Shown: in pieces, positions 38,895-47,387 of the stretch
Layout: each line of letters opens with the position of its first letter
Position numbering within the stretch: the first letter of the stretch is position 1
Assembly: GCF_000755285.1 (NCBI RefSeq)
Contig: NZ_BBMK01000006.1
Coordinates: 1-64,000 of the forward strand
Length of the DNA: 64,000 nucleotides
Direction: 5' to 3'
From: Nonlabens ulvanivorans
GTDB taxonomy: Bacteria > Bacteroidota > Bacteroidia > Flavobacteriales > Flavobacteriaceae
The notes under the pieces: model-generated
The model's database searches: none
What the model was told of the DNA's origin: nothing
Seen by the model: the letters and a program-made list of their open reading frames with translations, nothing else
Position numbers and translations under genes: made by a program

Positions 38895-40039
38895 TTACTT
38901 CAAACGTTTCTTCCTATTTGCTTCATAATCTGTAAAAATCATTTCGCCTAGTCCTTTTAGTCCGGTAAAAAAGCTTTTCCTTGATTAGCCTCAGTGAACT
39001 CATCTACAAATCGTTGTAGATATGGATCGTTGGCTATCATAAATGTGGTAATTGGTATATGTAATCTACGTGCTTGTGCTGCCATGGTGTAACACTTCTC
39101 TACGATGTATTCATCGAGTCCATTACTATTTTTATAATAACGTCCATCTTTTAATCGCAAGCAACTAGGTTTCCCATCTGTGATCATAAAGATTTGCTTA
39201 TTGGTATTACGCTTGCGACGCAGTATATCCATGGCAAGTTGTAAACCAGCGACCGTGTTGGTATGATAAGGACCTACTTTGAGGTAAGGCAAATCGGCTA
39301 TTTTAATAGGCCACGCATCATTTCCAAAAACGATTATATCCAGCGTGTCTTTAGGATAACGAGTCGTTATTAACTCGGCCAGTGCCATCGCTACTTTTTT
39401 TGCTGGTGTGATACGATCTTCTCCATACAAAATCATGGAGTGTGAGATATCAATCATCAACACGGTAGACATTTGCGCTTTAAACTGCGTGTCTTCTACT
39501 ACCAGATCATCTTCAGTCAGGTTAAAGTTTCCCATACCATGATTGATATGCGCATTGCGCAAACTCTCTGTCATAGAAATTCGGTCCAGTCCATCACCAA
39601 AACGATAAGCTCTATAATCTCCACTGTGTTCATCACCTTGGCCTAGTTTACCTGTCTTATGGTTCCCGCTATTTCCTTTACGCATGTTACCAAAGATTTG
39701 TTCTAGGGCATGCTTGCGTAATAGTTGTTCTGTCTTTGCAGTGATTGTAAAACCGGCTGGGTTTTCATCATCACCACTTCCATCACCGCCGGCATTGGGA
39801 TCTATTTCTTGCTTTATAAAACCACGTTCTAATAGATCATTGATAAAATCATCTATGGTATAATCTGGAGTGGTAAGTTGATATTCTTTATCAAGTTCAC
39901 GCAGCCAATCGATGGCCTCATCAAAATCACCTGAGGTGTGTGTAATAAGTTCTTTAAAAATCCCAAATAGTTTATCAAACGGATCAACATCTTTAGGGTT
40001 AAAGAATTCAAATTTATATCCTGCTCTTTCTTGCATCAT
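38895..40039 (-). CDS. VWA domain protein paired with the AAA+ ATPase, frameshifted near 38973
   Basis: About 381 residues after correction. A helical N-terminus precedes a VWA domain with an intact MIDAS: D-I-S-H-S at about 197, plus later Thr and Asp (FMITDGKPSC). The frame is lost after GKAF near 38973, where adding one T to a six-T run gives FFTGLKGLGEMIFTDYEANRKKRF and a stop at 38895. The MIDAS contrasts with the degenerate site in the DUF58 protein at 315. Such ATPase-VWA pairs act as chaperone complexes that insert metals or remodel partners. Confidence 0.88.
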
Positions 40040-40176
40040 AGGTTAAAGATAGTCGTGAAAAATGGCAATTCCTTCCTTCTCGTTTCAATTTAACATGGGT
40101 TTAAAGTTTAGAAATGAGTAAAAAAATCTGTTTTAGGTGTAAACTGACCACTTTTACCGATAAGTTAATCAGAAAA

Positions 40177-40194
40177 TGCTTTCGCGAAAGCGTA
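40177..40194. repeat. Palindromic repeat upstream of ppa
   Basis: TGCTTTCGCGAAAGCGTA has a perfect core. It lies between the divergent VWA and ppa genes, 9 to 26 bases upstream of the candidate ppa -7 box, so it occupies the -33 region. Confidence 0.95.
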
Positions 40195-40202
40195 AACCAT
40201 AC

Positions 40203-40210
40203 TACTTTTG
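40203..40210 (+). promoter_or_regulatory. Candidate -7 box for ppa
   Basis: TACTTTTG matches TAnnTTTG exactly, 23 bases before the ppa ATG at 40233. The expected -33 position (about 40180-40184) falls in the middle of the palindromic repeat. Confidence 0.5.
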
Positions 40211-40232
40211 CAGCCTTGAAAAACAGAGAACT

Positions 40233-40775
40233 ATGAGACAACATCCATGGCATGATGTAAGTTATGGCGAAGATGCGCCAGAGAAAGTAATGGGAATTAT
40301 TGAAATCCCTAAGAATACAAGAGCAAAATATGAATTAGATAAAGATTCTGGTATGTTGATACTGGATAGAGTTATCTATTCTTCTATGTATTACCCAACC
40401 AACTATGGCTTTATTCCACAAACCTATTGTGATGATGAAGATCCACTAGATATTCTAGTATTATCTCAAATTGAGATTGTACCTATGTGTCTGGTAGAGG
40501 CTAAGGTTATAGGTGTAATGCAAATGTTAGATGGTGGGGGGGAGATGGACGATAAGATTATCGCTGTTGCTGCAAATGACATGTCTGTTGCTCACTTTAA
40601 TGATGTAAGTGAATTACCAGAGTTTTGGAAAAAAGAAATGCGCAATTTCTTCCAAGATTATAAAAAATTAGAAAACAAAACTGTAGAAGTTGAAGAGTTT
40701 CAAGGTCGTGAAAAAGCAATGGAAATCGTAAAACAATCTATAGAAGACTATAAAATCAAGTTCCCAAAGAACTAG
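40233..40775 (+). CDS. ppa: Inorganic pyrophosphatase
   Basis: The start [17 protein letters not shown] at 40233 is chosen; a longer reading would begin upstream inside the palindromic repeat and overlap the promoter. The 180-residue family I enzyme has [44 protein letters not shown] (the DxDPxD metal site) and [13 protein letters not shown]. It hydrolyses pyrophosphate, pulling biosynthetic reactions forward. A seven-G run (40536-40542) encodes D-G-G-G-E where most family members have one Gly fewer. Confidence 0.95.
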   Translation: MRQHPWHDVSYGEDAPEKVMGIIEIPKNTRAKYELDKDSGMLILDRVIYSSMYYPTNYGFIPQTYCDDEDPLDILVLSQIEIVPMCLVEAKVIGVMQMLDGGGEMDDKIIAVAANDMSVAHFNDVSELPEFWKKEMRNFFQDYKKLENKTVEVEEFQGREKAMEIVKQSIEDYKIKFPKN

Positions 40776-40817
40776 TTTTATTCAATCGTATACAATCTCA
40801 ATTAAAAAGATTGCAGT

Positions 40818-40850
40818 AAAAATCCAGCTCATATTGAGCTGGATTTTTTT
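40818..40850 (+). terminator. Rho-independent terminator after ppa
   Basis: The inverted repeat AAAAATCCAGCTC / GAGCTGGATTTTT with a 5-base loop is followed by a T run. Confidence 0.88.
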
Positions 40851-40913
40851 ATAGTATAATGAAAATTGAAACTTAAATCCTTAATTCTAGTTTCAATATA
40901 TTAAATTTTGATA

Positions 40914-41435
40914 CTACTTACCGCTACCTTTAAACTGCTGGTCTTTACTGGCAAACAACACATTGAATGTTGTTAAACTACCATATATTCTTGTAATGTA
41001 TTGCTGTAAATCAACTTTAGATTGATCATCTAGTTCTGAGCTGTTGATTTTTTGTTCCATTACACGCAATCTATCTCGCAACATTACAATTTTGTGCCAG
41101 AAAGTGTTGATGGGTATTTCTTTTTCCGTTAGGTTAGAGTCTGCTGGTTTAAGAACCATAGTTCCATTTCTATATTTATCAGCAAGAGGAACGATTTGTG
41201 TCACGTCAGAGAATCGCTCTAATATCTCTCTTAAGCTTTTCTCTACATCATAGAAACTTACCGTATCTACGTCATCTTCGCAGGCTTCTATGACCTCAAA
41301 TTCTTCATCAAGATCTAATGTCTCTAATCCGTCCTTTTGAAAAGTTACCCAATAATGTTTTGCAGTAACATTAGTTACTACACCAAAACCATATGTTGAA
41401 TGATTAATTCTTGAGCCTATTCCTAGTAATTTCAT
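40914..41435 (-). CDS. Conserved hypothetical protein, CarD-like N-terminus
   Basis: The 173-residue protein begins KLLGIGSRINHSTYGFGVVTNVTAKHYWVTF, a short SH3-like beta-barrel pattern. A long helical C-terminus follows (KIVMLRDRLRVMEQKINSSELDDQ). The opening pattern is reminiscent of CarD/Tudor-type domains (I/V-x-H-x-x-Y-G-x-G-x-V), but the match is short. It is convergent with ppa. Function unknown. Confidence 0.7.
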   Translation of the reverse strand: MKLLGIGSRINHSTYGFGVVTNVTAKHYWVTFQKDGLETLDLDEEFEVIEACEDDVDTVSFYDVEKSLREILERFSDVTQIVPLADKYRNGTMVLKPADSNLTEKEIPINTFWHKIVMLRDRLRVMEQKINSSELDDQSKVDLQQYITRIYGSLTTFNVLFASKDQQFKGSGK

Positions 41436-41492
41436 TTGTTATATTATTATGTCAGTTATCTTTGACCCGAAATTGCATAAAAACATTCAGCT

Positions 41493-42200
41493 TTGAAAAA
41501 AATCGGTAAAGTTTTATTGAAAATCGTTCTAGGGATACTAGCATTACTTTTAATCGCGTTTATAATACTAAAAGTTGTTTTTAATGAAGATATACCTCAA
41601 GGAGAAAAAGGTGCCGCTGCAGATGCGCTGGGATATGCTATCCTTGAGTCTATAAACAATAAAGAATTTACACAAGTAAAAGAGATTCATTGGACTTTTA
41701 GAGGTGTTAATAAATATGAATGGAAAGTCCAGCAAAATGCGGTTGATGTTTACTGGGATGATTATAAAGTTGCTTATGCTACTCAATATCCGCAAATAAG
41801 TTTTGCATGGAAAGGTGATCAAAAATTAAGTGGTAAAAAGCTTGAAGATGCCATTGCCTATGCTTCAACAAACTTTAATAATGATAGCTTCTGGGTTATC
41901 GCGCCTCATAAAATTTTTGATATCGGGACAGAACGCGAGCTCATTGAAGAAGATGGTAAAAGAAAACTACTCGTACGTTATAAATCTGGTGGAACAACTC
42001 CTGGAGACGTTTATTTATGGGAAGTTGATGAAAACAACATCCCTATTGCTTTTAAAATGTGGGTGAGTATCATTCCTCTAGATGGTATAGAAGCAGAATG
42101 GAACGACTGGAAAATGACTGATGGTGGGTTTCCTTTACCAACTACACGTAGTCTATATGGTATAGAAATACCTGTTACTGATGTGAAAGTGATAAGGTAA
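41493..42200 (+). CDS. Membrane-anchored hypothetical protein
   Basis: The 235-residue protein starts with TTG (MKKIGKVLLKIVLGILALLL) and has one N-terminal helix at about 8-28. A periplasmic beta-rich domain follows, with WTFRGVNKYEWKVQQNAVDVYW and a C-terminal LPTTRSLYGIEIPVTDVKV. The domain looks like LolA-type lipoprotein carrier folds, but this is only an impression. Convergent with the XRE regulator gene; the stops are adjacent. Confidence 0.72.
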   Translation: MKKIGKVLLKIVLGILALLLIAFIILKVVFNEDIPQGEKGAAADALGYAILESINNKEFTQVKEIHWTFRGVNKYEWKVQQNAVDVYWDDYKVAYATQYPQISFAWKGDQKLSGKKLEDAIAYASTNFNNDSFWVIAPHKIFDIGTERELIEEDGKRKLLVRYKSGGTTPGDVYLWEVDENNIPIAFKMWVSIIPLDGIEAEWNDWKMTDGGFPLPTTRSLYGIEIPVTDVKVIR

Positions 42201-42404
42201 TCACTCATCACTTTCTTCAAGAATAAAAATATCTTCAACGGGTACTTTAAAAAGTCTTGACATTTTTAAAGCAAGTACGGTTGATGGAACATATCTGTTT
42301 TTCTCGATAGAACTTATCGTTTGTCTAGATACACCAATAGCTTGAGCTAATTCTGTTTGATTCATATGATGAATCGCGCGCTGCACATGAACTGTATTTT
42401 TCAT
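42201..42404 (-). CDS. XRE-type HTH regulator
   Basis: This 67-residue protein is almost only an HTH_3 domain, with helix-turn-helix QTELAQAIGVSRQTISSIEK at about 16-35 and the YVPSTVLALKMSRLFKVPVEDIF tail typical of YozG/ArcR-like short Cro/C1 regulators. The upstream membrane protein stop shares bases with its start, so the two are coupled. Repeated GTAAAG half-sites in the promoter (42860-42907) make autoregulation likely. Confidence 0.9.
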   Translation of the reverse strand: MKNTVHVQRAIHHMNQTELAQAIGVSRQTISSIEKNRYVPSTVLALKMSRLFKVPVEDIFILEESDE

Positions 42405-42856
42405 TACAACTGCTTTTTAAAAACTTGAAAGTACATCAGATAGTAAAACAGATATGAAGAAATGATAAAGAAAAAACTCTGATTATATTCCCATTCCTGT
42501 GGTAACTCATCTTTGATACTATTGATAGTAACAACTACAATTCTCATCATAAGTAGGGTAAATGTCCCTAGTACAAATGCAAAAGCAAATGCTCGATACC
42601 TTAATCTTTTAATACGTTCATCTTCATGTTTATCTTTAGCTAGTGTCATCATAAAAAGACCAACTAAAATAAAATGCATACACAACTCCTTAAAGAAAAG
42701 AGCATGATCACCTGCCTGTGCGGCTACTATTGTCATTGTAAGAATAGAAAAAGTACATACTCCTATACCTATCCATAAAATGGAAGCTGGTAATAAAGGA
42801 AATACTAATCCCTTTTTATCAAACTCACATAATTTTTTTAAAATGGAATTTTTCAT
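42404..42856 (-). CDS. Membrane protein paired with XRE regulator
   Basis: The start MKNSILKKLCEFDKKG at 42856 is preferred to an upstream ATG at 42889 that would put the operator inside the gene. The product is 150 residues with four hydrophobic segments. It has the charged loop AKDKHEDERIKRLRYRAFAFAF, seen in membrane proteins encoded with small XRE regulators (DUF2178-type pairs). Function is unknown; the pairing suggests a sensory or immunity-type membrane partner. Confidence 0.8.
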   Translation of the reverse strand: MKNSILKKLCEFDKKGLVFPLLPASILWIGIGVCTFSILTMTIVAAQAGDHALFFKELCMHFILVGLFMMTLAKDKHEDERIKRLRYRAFAFAFVLGTFTLLMMRIVVVTINSIKDELPQEWEYNQSFFFIISSYLFYYLMYFQVFKKQL

Positions 42857-42859
42857 AGC

Positions 42860-42907
42860 GTAAAGTATATTAGTTATAATGACAAACATACTTTACATTT
42901 TGTAAAG
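42860..42907 (-). promoter_or_regulatory. Candidate operator of the XRE regulator operon
   Basis: There are three GTAAAG half-sites. GTAAAGTA (42860-42867) and TACTTTAC (42889-42896) form an exact inverted repeat. CTTTACA-TTT-TGTAAAG (42891-42907) forms a second. A TATGTTTG -7 box on the minus strand (42883-42890) lies between them, so a bound repressor would block the promoter. Confidence 0.55.
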
Positions 42908-42937
42908 AATACCATGATTTACAAATTATCTTTTTAT

Positions 42938-43420
42938 TTATTCAATAGTCTCATATTTGATGTACTCTTCAACATCTTCAGATTCTGTCTCATTATATAC
43001 CTGCCACAGTTGATAATAATCTACAGATAATCTATTGTAATATAAATTACTGACTAATATAACTTTAGCAACAATTAGGTAAGTATGCGATAGTGCCGCT
43101 TGATAATCTCCACTTACATGCAGAAAAATTGTTACCAGAATCCCTAAAATAATAGACCAGCGTAAACATACAGAGGTATATAGACCGGTTAAGATAAGGA
43201 CACCTATAAAAAGTTCAACAAATGGTAAGAATGGAGATACTATACCTAGTAAATTTTGAAAACCAGTCTTATTAGAATAATTAATACTATCTAGATAAAA
43301 AGCATCAAAATCAAAAAGATTTAAACTAGCATGATAGATTAAGTATGCGCCTAAAATTATTCTTAAACAAAAATAAGCGACAGAGAATTGGTCATTTTGA
43401 GTTTGGTATAAATGCTTCAT
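42938..43420 (-). CDS. DoxX/MauE-like membrane protein
   Basis: The 160-residue protein has four membrane segments with LRIILGAYLIYHASLNLFDFDAF, SPFLPFVELFIGVLILTGLYT and WSIILGILVTIFLHVSG. This is the DoxX/MauE four-helix layout. The C-terminus is acidic (ESEDVEEYIKYETIE). DoxX proteins are often linked to redox or respiratory functions, but the specific role is unknown. It lies upstream of the XRE pair on the same strand. Confidence 0.72.
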   Translation of the reverse strand: MKHLYQTQNDQFSVAYFCLRIILGAYLIYHASLNLFDFDAFYLDSINYSNKTGFQNLLGIVSPFLPFVELFIGVLILTGLYTSVCLRWSIILGILVTIFLHVSGDYQAALSHTYLIVAKVILVSNLYYNRLSVDYYQLWQVYNETESEDVEEYIKYETIE

Positions 43421-43458
43421 AAAAACGTCTTTTAAAGATTAATAGATACTATAGACGT

Positions 43459-43485
43459 GTTTTTAACATTGGCGGTTTTAAAAAC
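43459..43485. repeat. Inverted repeat upstream of the DoxX-like gene
   Basis: GTTTTTAA (43459-43466) and TTAAAAAC (43478-43485) are separated by 11 bases, in the 254-base gap between the DoxX-like gene and uvrA. It could be an operator. The rest of the gap is AT-rich and holds nothing else I can support. Confidence 0.3.
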
Positions 43486-43674
43486 GGTCAATATTTAGAC
43501 AAGGTTCAAATTTTTCTGTTAAACGTATTTATTCTATATCTCAAATAACGATTAACAGCCTTTTTTAATAGATAAATCCTAATATATTATTGACAACAAT
43601 GACACAGAACTTTAAGTAGACTTTAAACTCTAATTTGAAGCGCTTTAAGTAACTTCGCAAGATTGCAAAAAACT

Positions 43675-46511
43675 ATGGCGAGACCTCAAGAATTTATTGA
43701 AGTAAAAGGTGCAAGAGCACATAATCTTAAAAATATAGACATTGATATTCCACGTGAGCAACTAGTTGTTATCACTGGTCTATCTGGTTCAGGTAAATCA
43801 TCACTTGCCTTTGACACCATATATGCTGAAGGGCAACGCCGTTATATTGAAACATTCAGTGCTTATGCACGCCAGTTCCTAGGTGGATTAGAACGTCCAG
43901 ATGTGGATAAAATTGACGGACTTTCTCCAGTTATTGCTATCGAACAAAAAACAACTAGTAAAAGTCCACGTAGTACAGTAGGAACTATTACAGAGATTTA
44001 TGACTTTTTAAGACTCCTTTTTGCCCGTGCTAGTGATGCTTATTCTTATAACACAGGTAAGAAAATGGTAAGCTACAGCGATGAGCAAATTCGTGACCTC
44101 ATCATAGAAGAATATAAAGGCGATCGCATCAATATTCTTGCGCCAGTAATCAATTCCCGTAAAGGACATTATCGCGAGCTGTTTGAATCTATTGCAAAAC
44201 AAGGTTTTGTAAAAGTACGTGTGGATGGTGTTATTCTAGACATTCAAAAAGGGATGAAGCTAGACCGTTATAAAACACACGATATTGAAATAGTTATAGA
44301 TCGTATTGTACCTGGCGATAATGAAGAAGATATTAAAAGATTGGATGCTTCCATAAATACAGCAATGTACCATGGGAATGATATTCTTATGCTGGTAAAA
44401 GCTGGCGATAAGGAAGGACGTTATTTCTCTAGAACATTAATGTGTCCAGAAACAGGTATATCTTATCCAGAACCTGAGCCTAATAATTTCTCATTTAATT
44501 CACCTAAAGGTGCCTGCCAAAGTGTAATGGTATCGGGAAATTATATCAAGTAAATCCAGATAAAATATTACCAGACCACAGCATTTCAATCTCTAAAGGT
44601 GGACTCGCGCCCTATCCTACCATGAAGAAGGATTGGATATTTAAGCAGCTGGATCTAATCGCTCAAAAGTTTAATTTTAAACTTACGGACTCCATAAATA
44701 AAATTCCAGAAGAGGCTATTCAAATGATTCTTTATGGTGGAAATGAATCTTTGGAAGTTAATTCTAAAGATTTAGGTGTAAAACGCAAGTATAAAATAGA
44801 TTTTGAAGGTATTGCAAACTTTATAGATCAAACGTTTACAAATAACGACAGCACCTCTTTACAACGCTGGGCAAAAGAGTTTATGGACCATATCGATTGT
44901 CCATCTTGTGAAGGAGCACGATTGCGCAAAGAATCGCTCTATTTCAAGGTTAATGAAATGAACATCGCGCAGTTAGCAAATATGGACATCGCAGAGCTTG
45001 TAGAATGGTTTGATGGTTTGGGAAGCACGCTTTCGCGAAAGCAAGAACAAATAGCAACAGAGCTCTTAAAAGAAATACGTGTTAGATTACAGTTTCTGCT
45101 AGATGTAGGATTGGATTATTTATCCCTTAACCGTAGTGCAAAATCACTTTCTGGTGGTGAGGCACAACGTATAAGACTTGCTACTCAAATAGGTTCTCAA
45201 TTAGTCGGTGTTTTATATATACTTGATGAACCTAGTATTGGACTACATCAACGAGATAATGAGAAATTAATCAATTCTCTAGAATCTTTAAGAGACACTG
45301 GTAATAGTGTGGTGGTTGTAGAACATGATAAAGATATGATTGAGCGTGCAGACTATGTAATTGACATAGGTCCAAGAGCAGGAAAATATGGTGGGGGGGA
45401 AATCATATCAAAAGGTACACCTGCCGAAATACTTAAACATGATACACTTACCGCTCAATATCTGAATGGTAAGCTAGAAATTGAGGTACCTAAAGTAAGA
45501 CGTAAAGGTAACGGCGAGAAAATATCTCTTAAAGGTTGTACAGGTAATAACCTTAAGAATGTATCGATAGATCTGCCGTTAGGTAAAATGATAGTGGTAA
45601 CTGGAGTATCTGGCAGTGGTAAATCAACCATGATTAATGAGACGCTCTATCCTATTATGAATGCTCATTTTTTTAATGGTGTAAAAATACCTAAGCCATA
45701 TAAAAGCATTAAAAATCTAGATGCGGTAGATAAAGTCATAGATATTAATCAAAGTCCTATAGGTAGAACACCACGTTCTAATCCAGCAACATATACTAAA
45801 ACATTCGACGAGATAAGAAGTCTATTTGCAAAAACTCCAGAGGCATTGATACGTGGTTATAAACCAGGTAGGTTTAGTTTTAATGTACTAGGTGGACGTT
45901 GTGAAACTTGTAAAGGTGGTGGATTGCGTGTCATAGAGATGAACTTTTTACCAGACGTTTATGTGACCTGTGAGACGTGTCAGGGAAAAAGATTTAATAG
46001 AGAAACTCTTGAGATACGTTATAAAGGAAAATCCATAAGTGATGTTCTTAACATGACTATTAATGAAGCGACAGATTTCTTTGAACCTATTCCAAAAATT
46101 TATCGCAAGTTAAAAACTATTAAGGATGTAGGTCTAGGATATATTACGTTAGGACAACAATCCACTACTCTATCTGGTGGAGAAGCACAACGCATTAAAT
46201 TAGCCAGTGAATTATCTAAAAGAGATACCGGTAATACTTTTTATATATTAGATGAACCTACTACTGGATTGCATTTTGAAGATATTAGAGTATTATTGCT
46301 AGTTCTTAATAAACTAGTTGAGAAAGGTAATACGGTACTAATTATTGAGCATAACATGGATGTGATTAAAATTGCAGATCATATTATAGATGTAGGCCCA
46401 GAAGGTGGACGTGGTGGCGGAGAAATTCTTGCTACTGGAACACCAGAAAAGGTCGCAAAACACAAAACAAGCCATACTGCACGATTCTTAAAGAAAGAGT
46501 TAGGGATGTAA
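43675..46511 (+). CDS. uvrA: Excinuclease ABC subunit A, frameshifted near 44521
   Basis: The start ATG at 43675 ([20 protein letters not shown]) is chosen over a TTG at 43663. UvrA recognises DNA damage with UvrB. The N-terminal ABC half has Walker [10 protein letters not shown]. The frame breaks at KGACQ; one extra A gives [20 protein letters not shown]. The rest has zinc-site [34 protein letters not shown], a second Walker [10 protein letters not shown], Cys motif [14 protein letters not shown] and the second [15 protein letters not shown]. About 945 residues. A palindromic repeat encodes TLSRKQ (45027). A seven-G run (45393-45399) encodes Y-G-G-G-E where a shorter Gly stretch is usual. 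Confidence 0.95.
45027..45043. repeat. Palindromic repeat inside uvrA
   Basis: ACGCTTTCGCGAAAGCA has a perfect core and is read as T-L-S-R-K-Q in the helical region before the first LSGGEAQ signature. Confidence 0.95.
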
Positions 46512-46553
46512 TGAGTTTTAAAAATTTAAAATATATGTCTGTGCTAGTTAGAG

Positions 46554-46584
46554 GCATGACGTAATAACATAACAATTGTCATGC
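46554..46584. repeat. Inverted repeat after uvrA
   Basis: GCATGAC (46554-46560) and GTCATGC (46578-46584) with a 17-base loop lie in the uvrA-LOG gap. The downstream T run is lacking, so it is not a clear terminator. Confidence 0.4.
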
Positions 46585-46622
46585 TGTAAAAAGCTAGTAT
46601 GATATAAGAAATTAAAAATATT

Positions 46623-47310
46623 ATGAGAAAAGAAGCTAGAGAAAAAGGATGGAATGAAAAAAAACCAACGATAGTTGGGCTACTTTTAAAATACTATCTG
46701 AATTTGTAATGGGATTTGAGCGCATGAGTCGTATCGGGCCTTGTGTATCTATTTTTGGTAGTGCACGTTTAAAACCAGATAATAAATACTATCAACTAGC
46801 CACTGAAATTGCTGGTAAAATTGTAGATAATGGCTATGGTGTTATCACTGGTGGTGGACCTGGTATTATGGAGGCTGGTAATAAAGGTGCACATCTTAAC
46901 GGTGGTACATCTGTAGGTTTAAATATAGCATTACCATTTGAACAACATGATAATCCGTATATTGACCATGATAAGAGTTTAGACTTTGACTACTTTTTTG
47001 CAAGAAAAGTAATGTTTGTTAAGTATTCTCAAGGTTTTGTCGTTATGCCAGGTGGATTCGGCACCTTGGATGAATTGTTTGAAGCAATTACTTTAATTCA
47101 AACTAATAAGATTGGAAAATTCCCTATTATTCTTGTAGGAACTGAATTCTGGAGTGGATTACTAGATTGGATTAAAGGCACATAGATAAGAAGTTCTTTA
47201 CTATTAGTCCTGAGGATATCGATTTATTACATGTTGTAGATACATCAGATGAGGCTGTTGCCATCATTAATGAGTTCTACCAGAAGTATGATTTAAGTCC
47301 TAACTTCTAG
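46623..47310 (+). CDS. LOG family (TIGR00730) Rossmann-fold protein, two frameshifts
   Basis: The start is ATG 46623 (MRKEAREKGWNEKK). One A is missing from the A run near 46660 (corrected TNDSWATFKILSEFVMGFERM), and one T near 47184 (corrected GTLDKKFFTISPEDIDLLHV), giving a stop at 47310 and about 229 residues. The core has SIFGSAR, VITGGGPGIMEAGNKGA and MPGGFGTLDELFEAITLIQT, the PGGxGTxxE phosphoribohydrolase motif of LOG proteins, which release cytokinin-type bases or nucleotide monophosphates. The physiological substrate in Flavobacteria is not established. Confidence 0.9.
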
Positions 47311-47387
47311 TACCTAAAACTAATCACGTATTTTATTCGTTAATATCCTGTACACTGCTAACCTACCAAAGCAAATACCATAACGAT

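Noticed and set aside
40176-40232. Longer N-terminus for pyrophosphatase starting in the palindrome
   Set aside because: The family starts at the MRQHPWHD position, and the extra segment overlaps a -7 box.
40536-40542. Poly-G tract in ppa as a phase-variation switch
   Set aside because: The gene is essential in most bacteria, the tract is in frame, and similar tracts are found in many unrelated genes.
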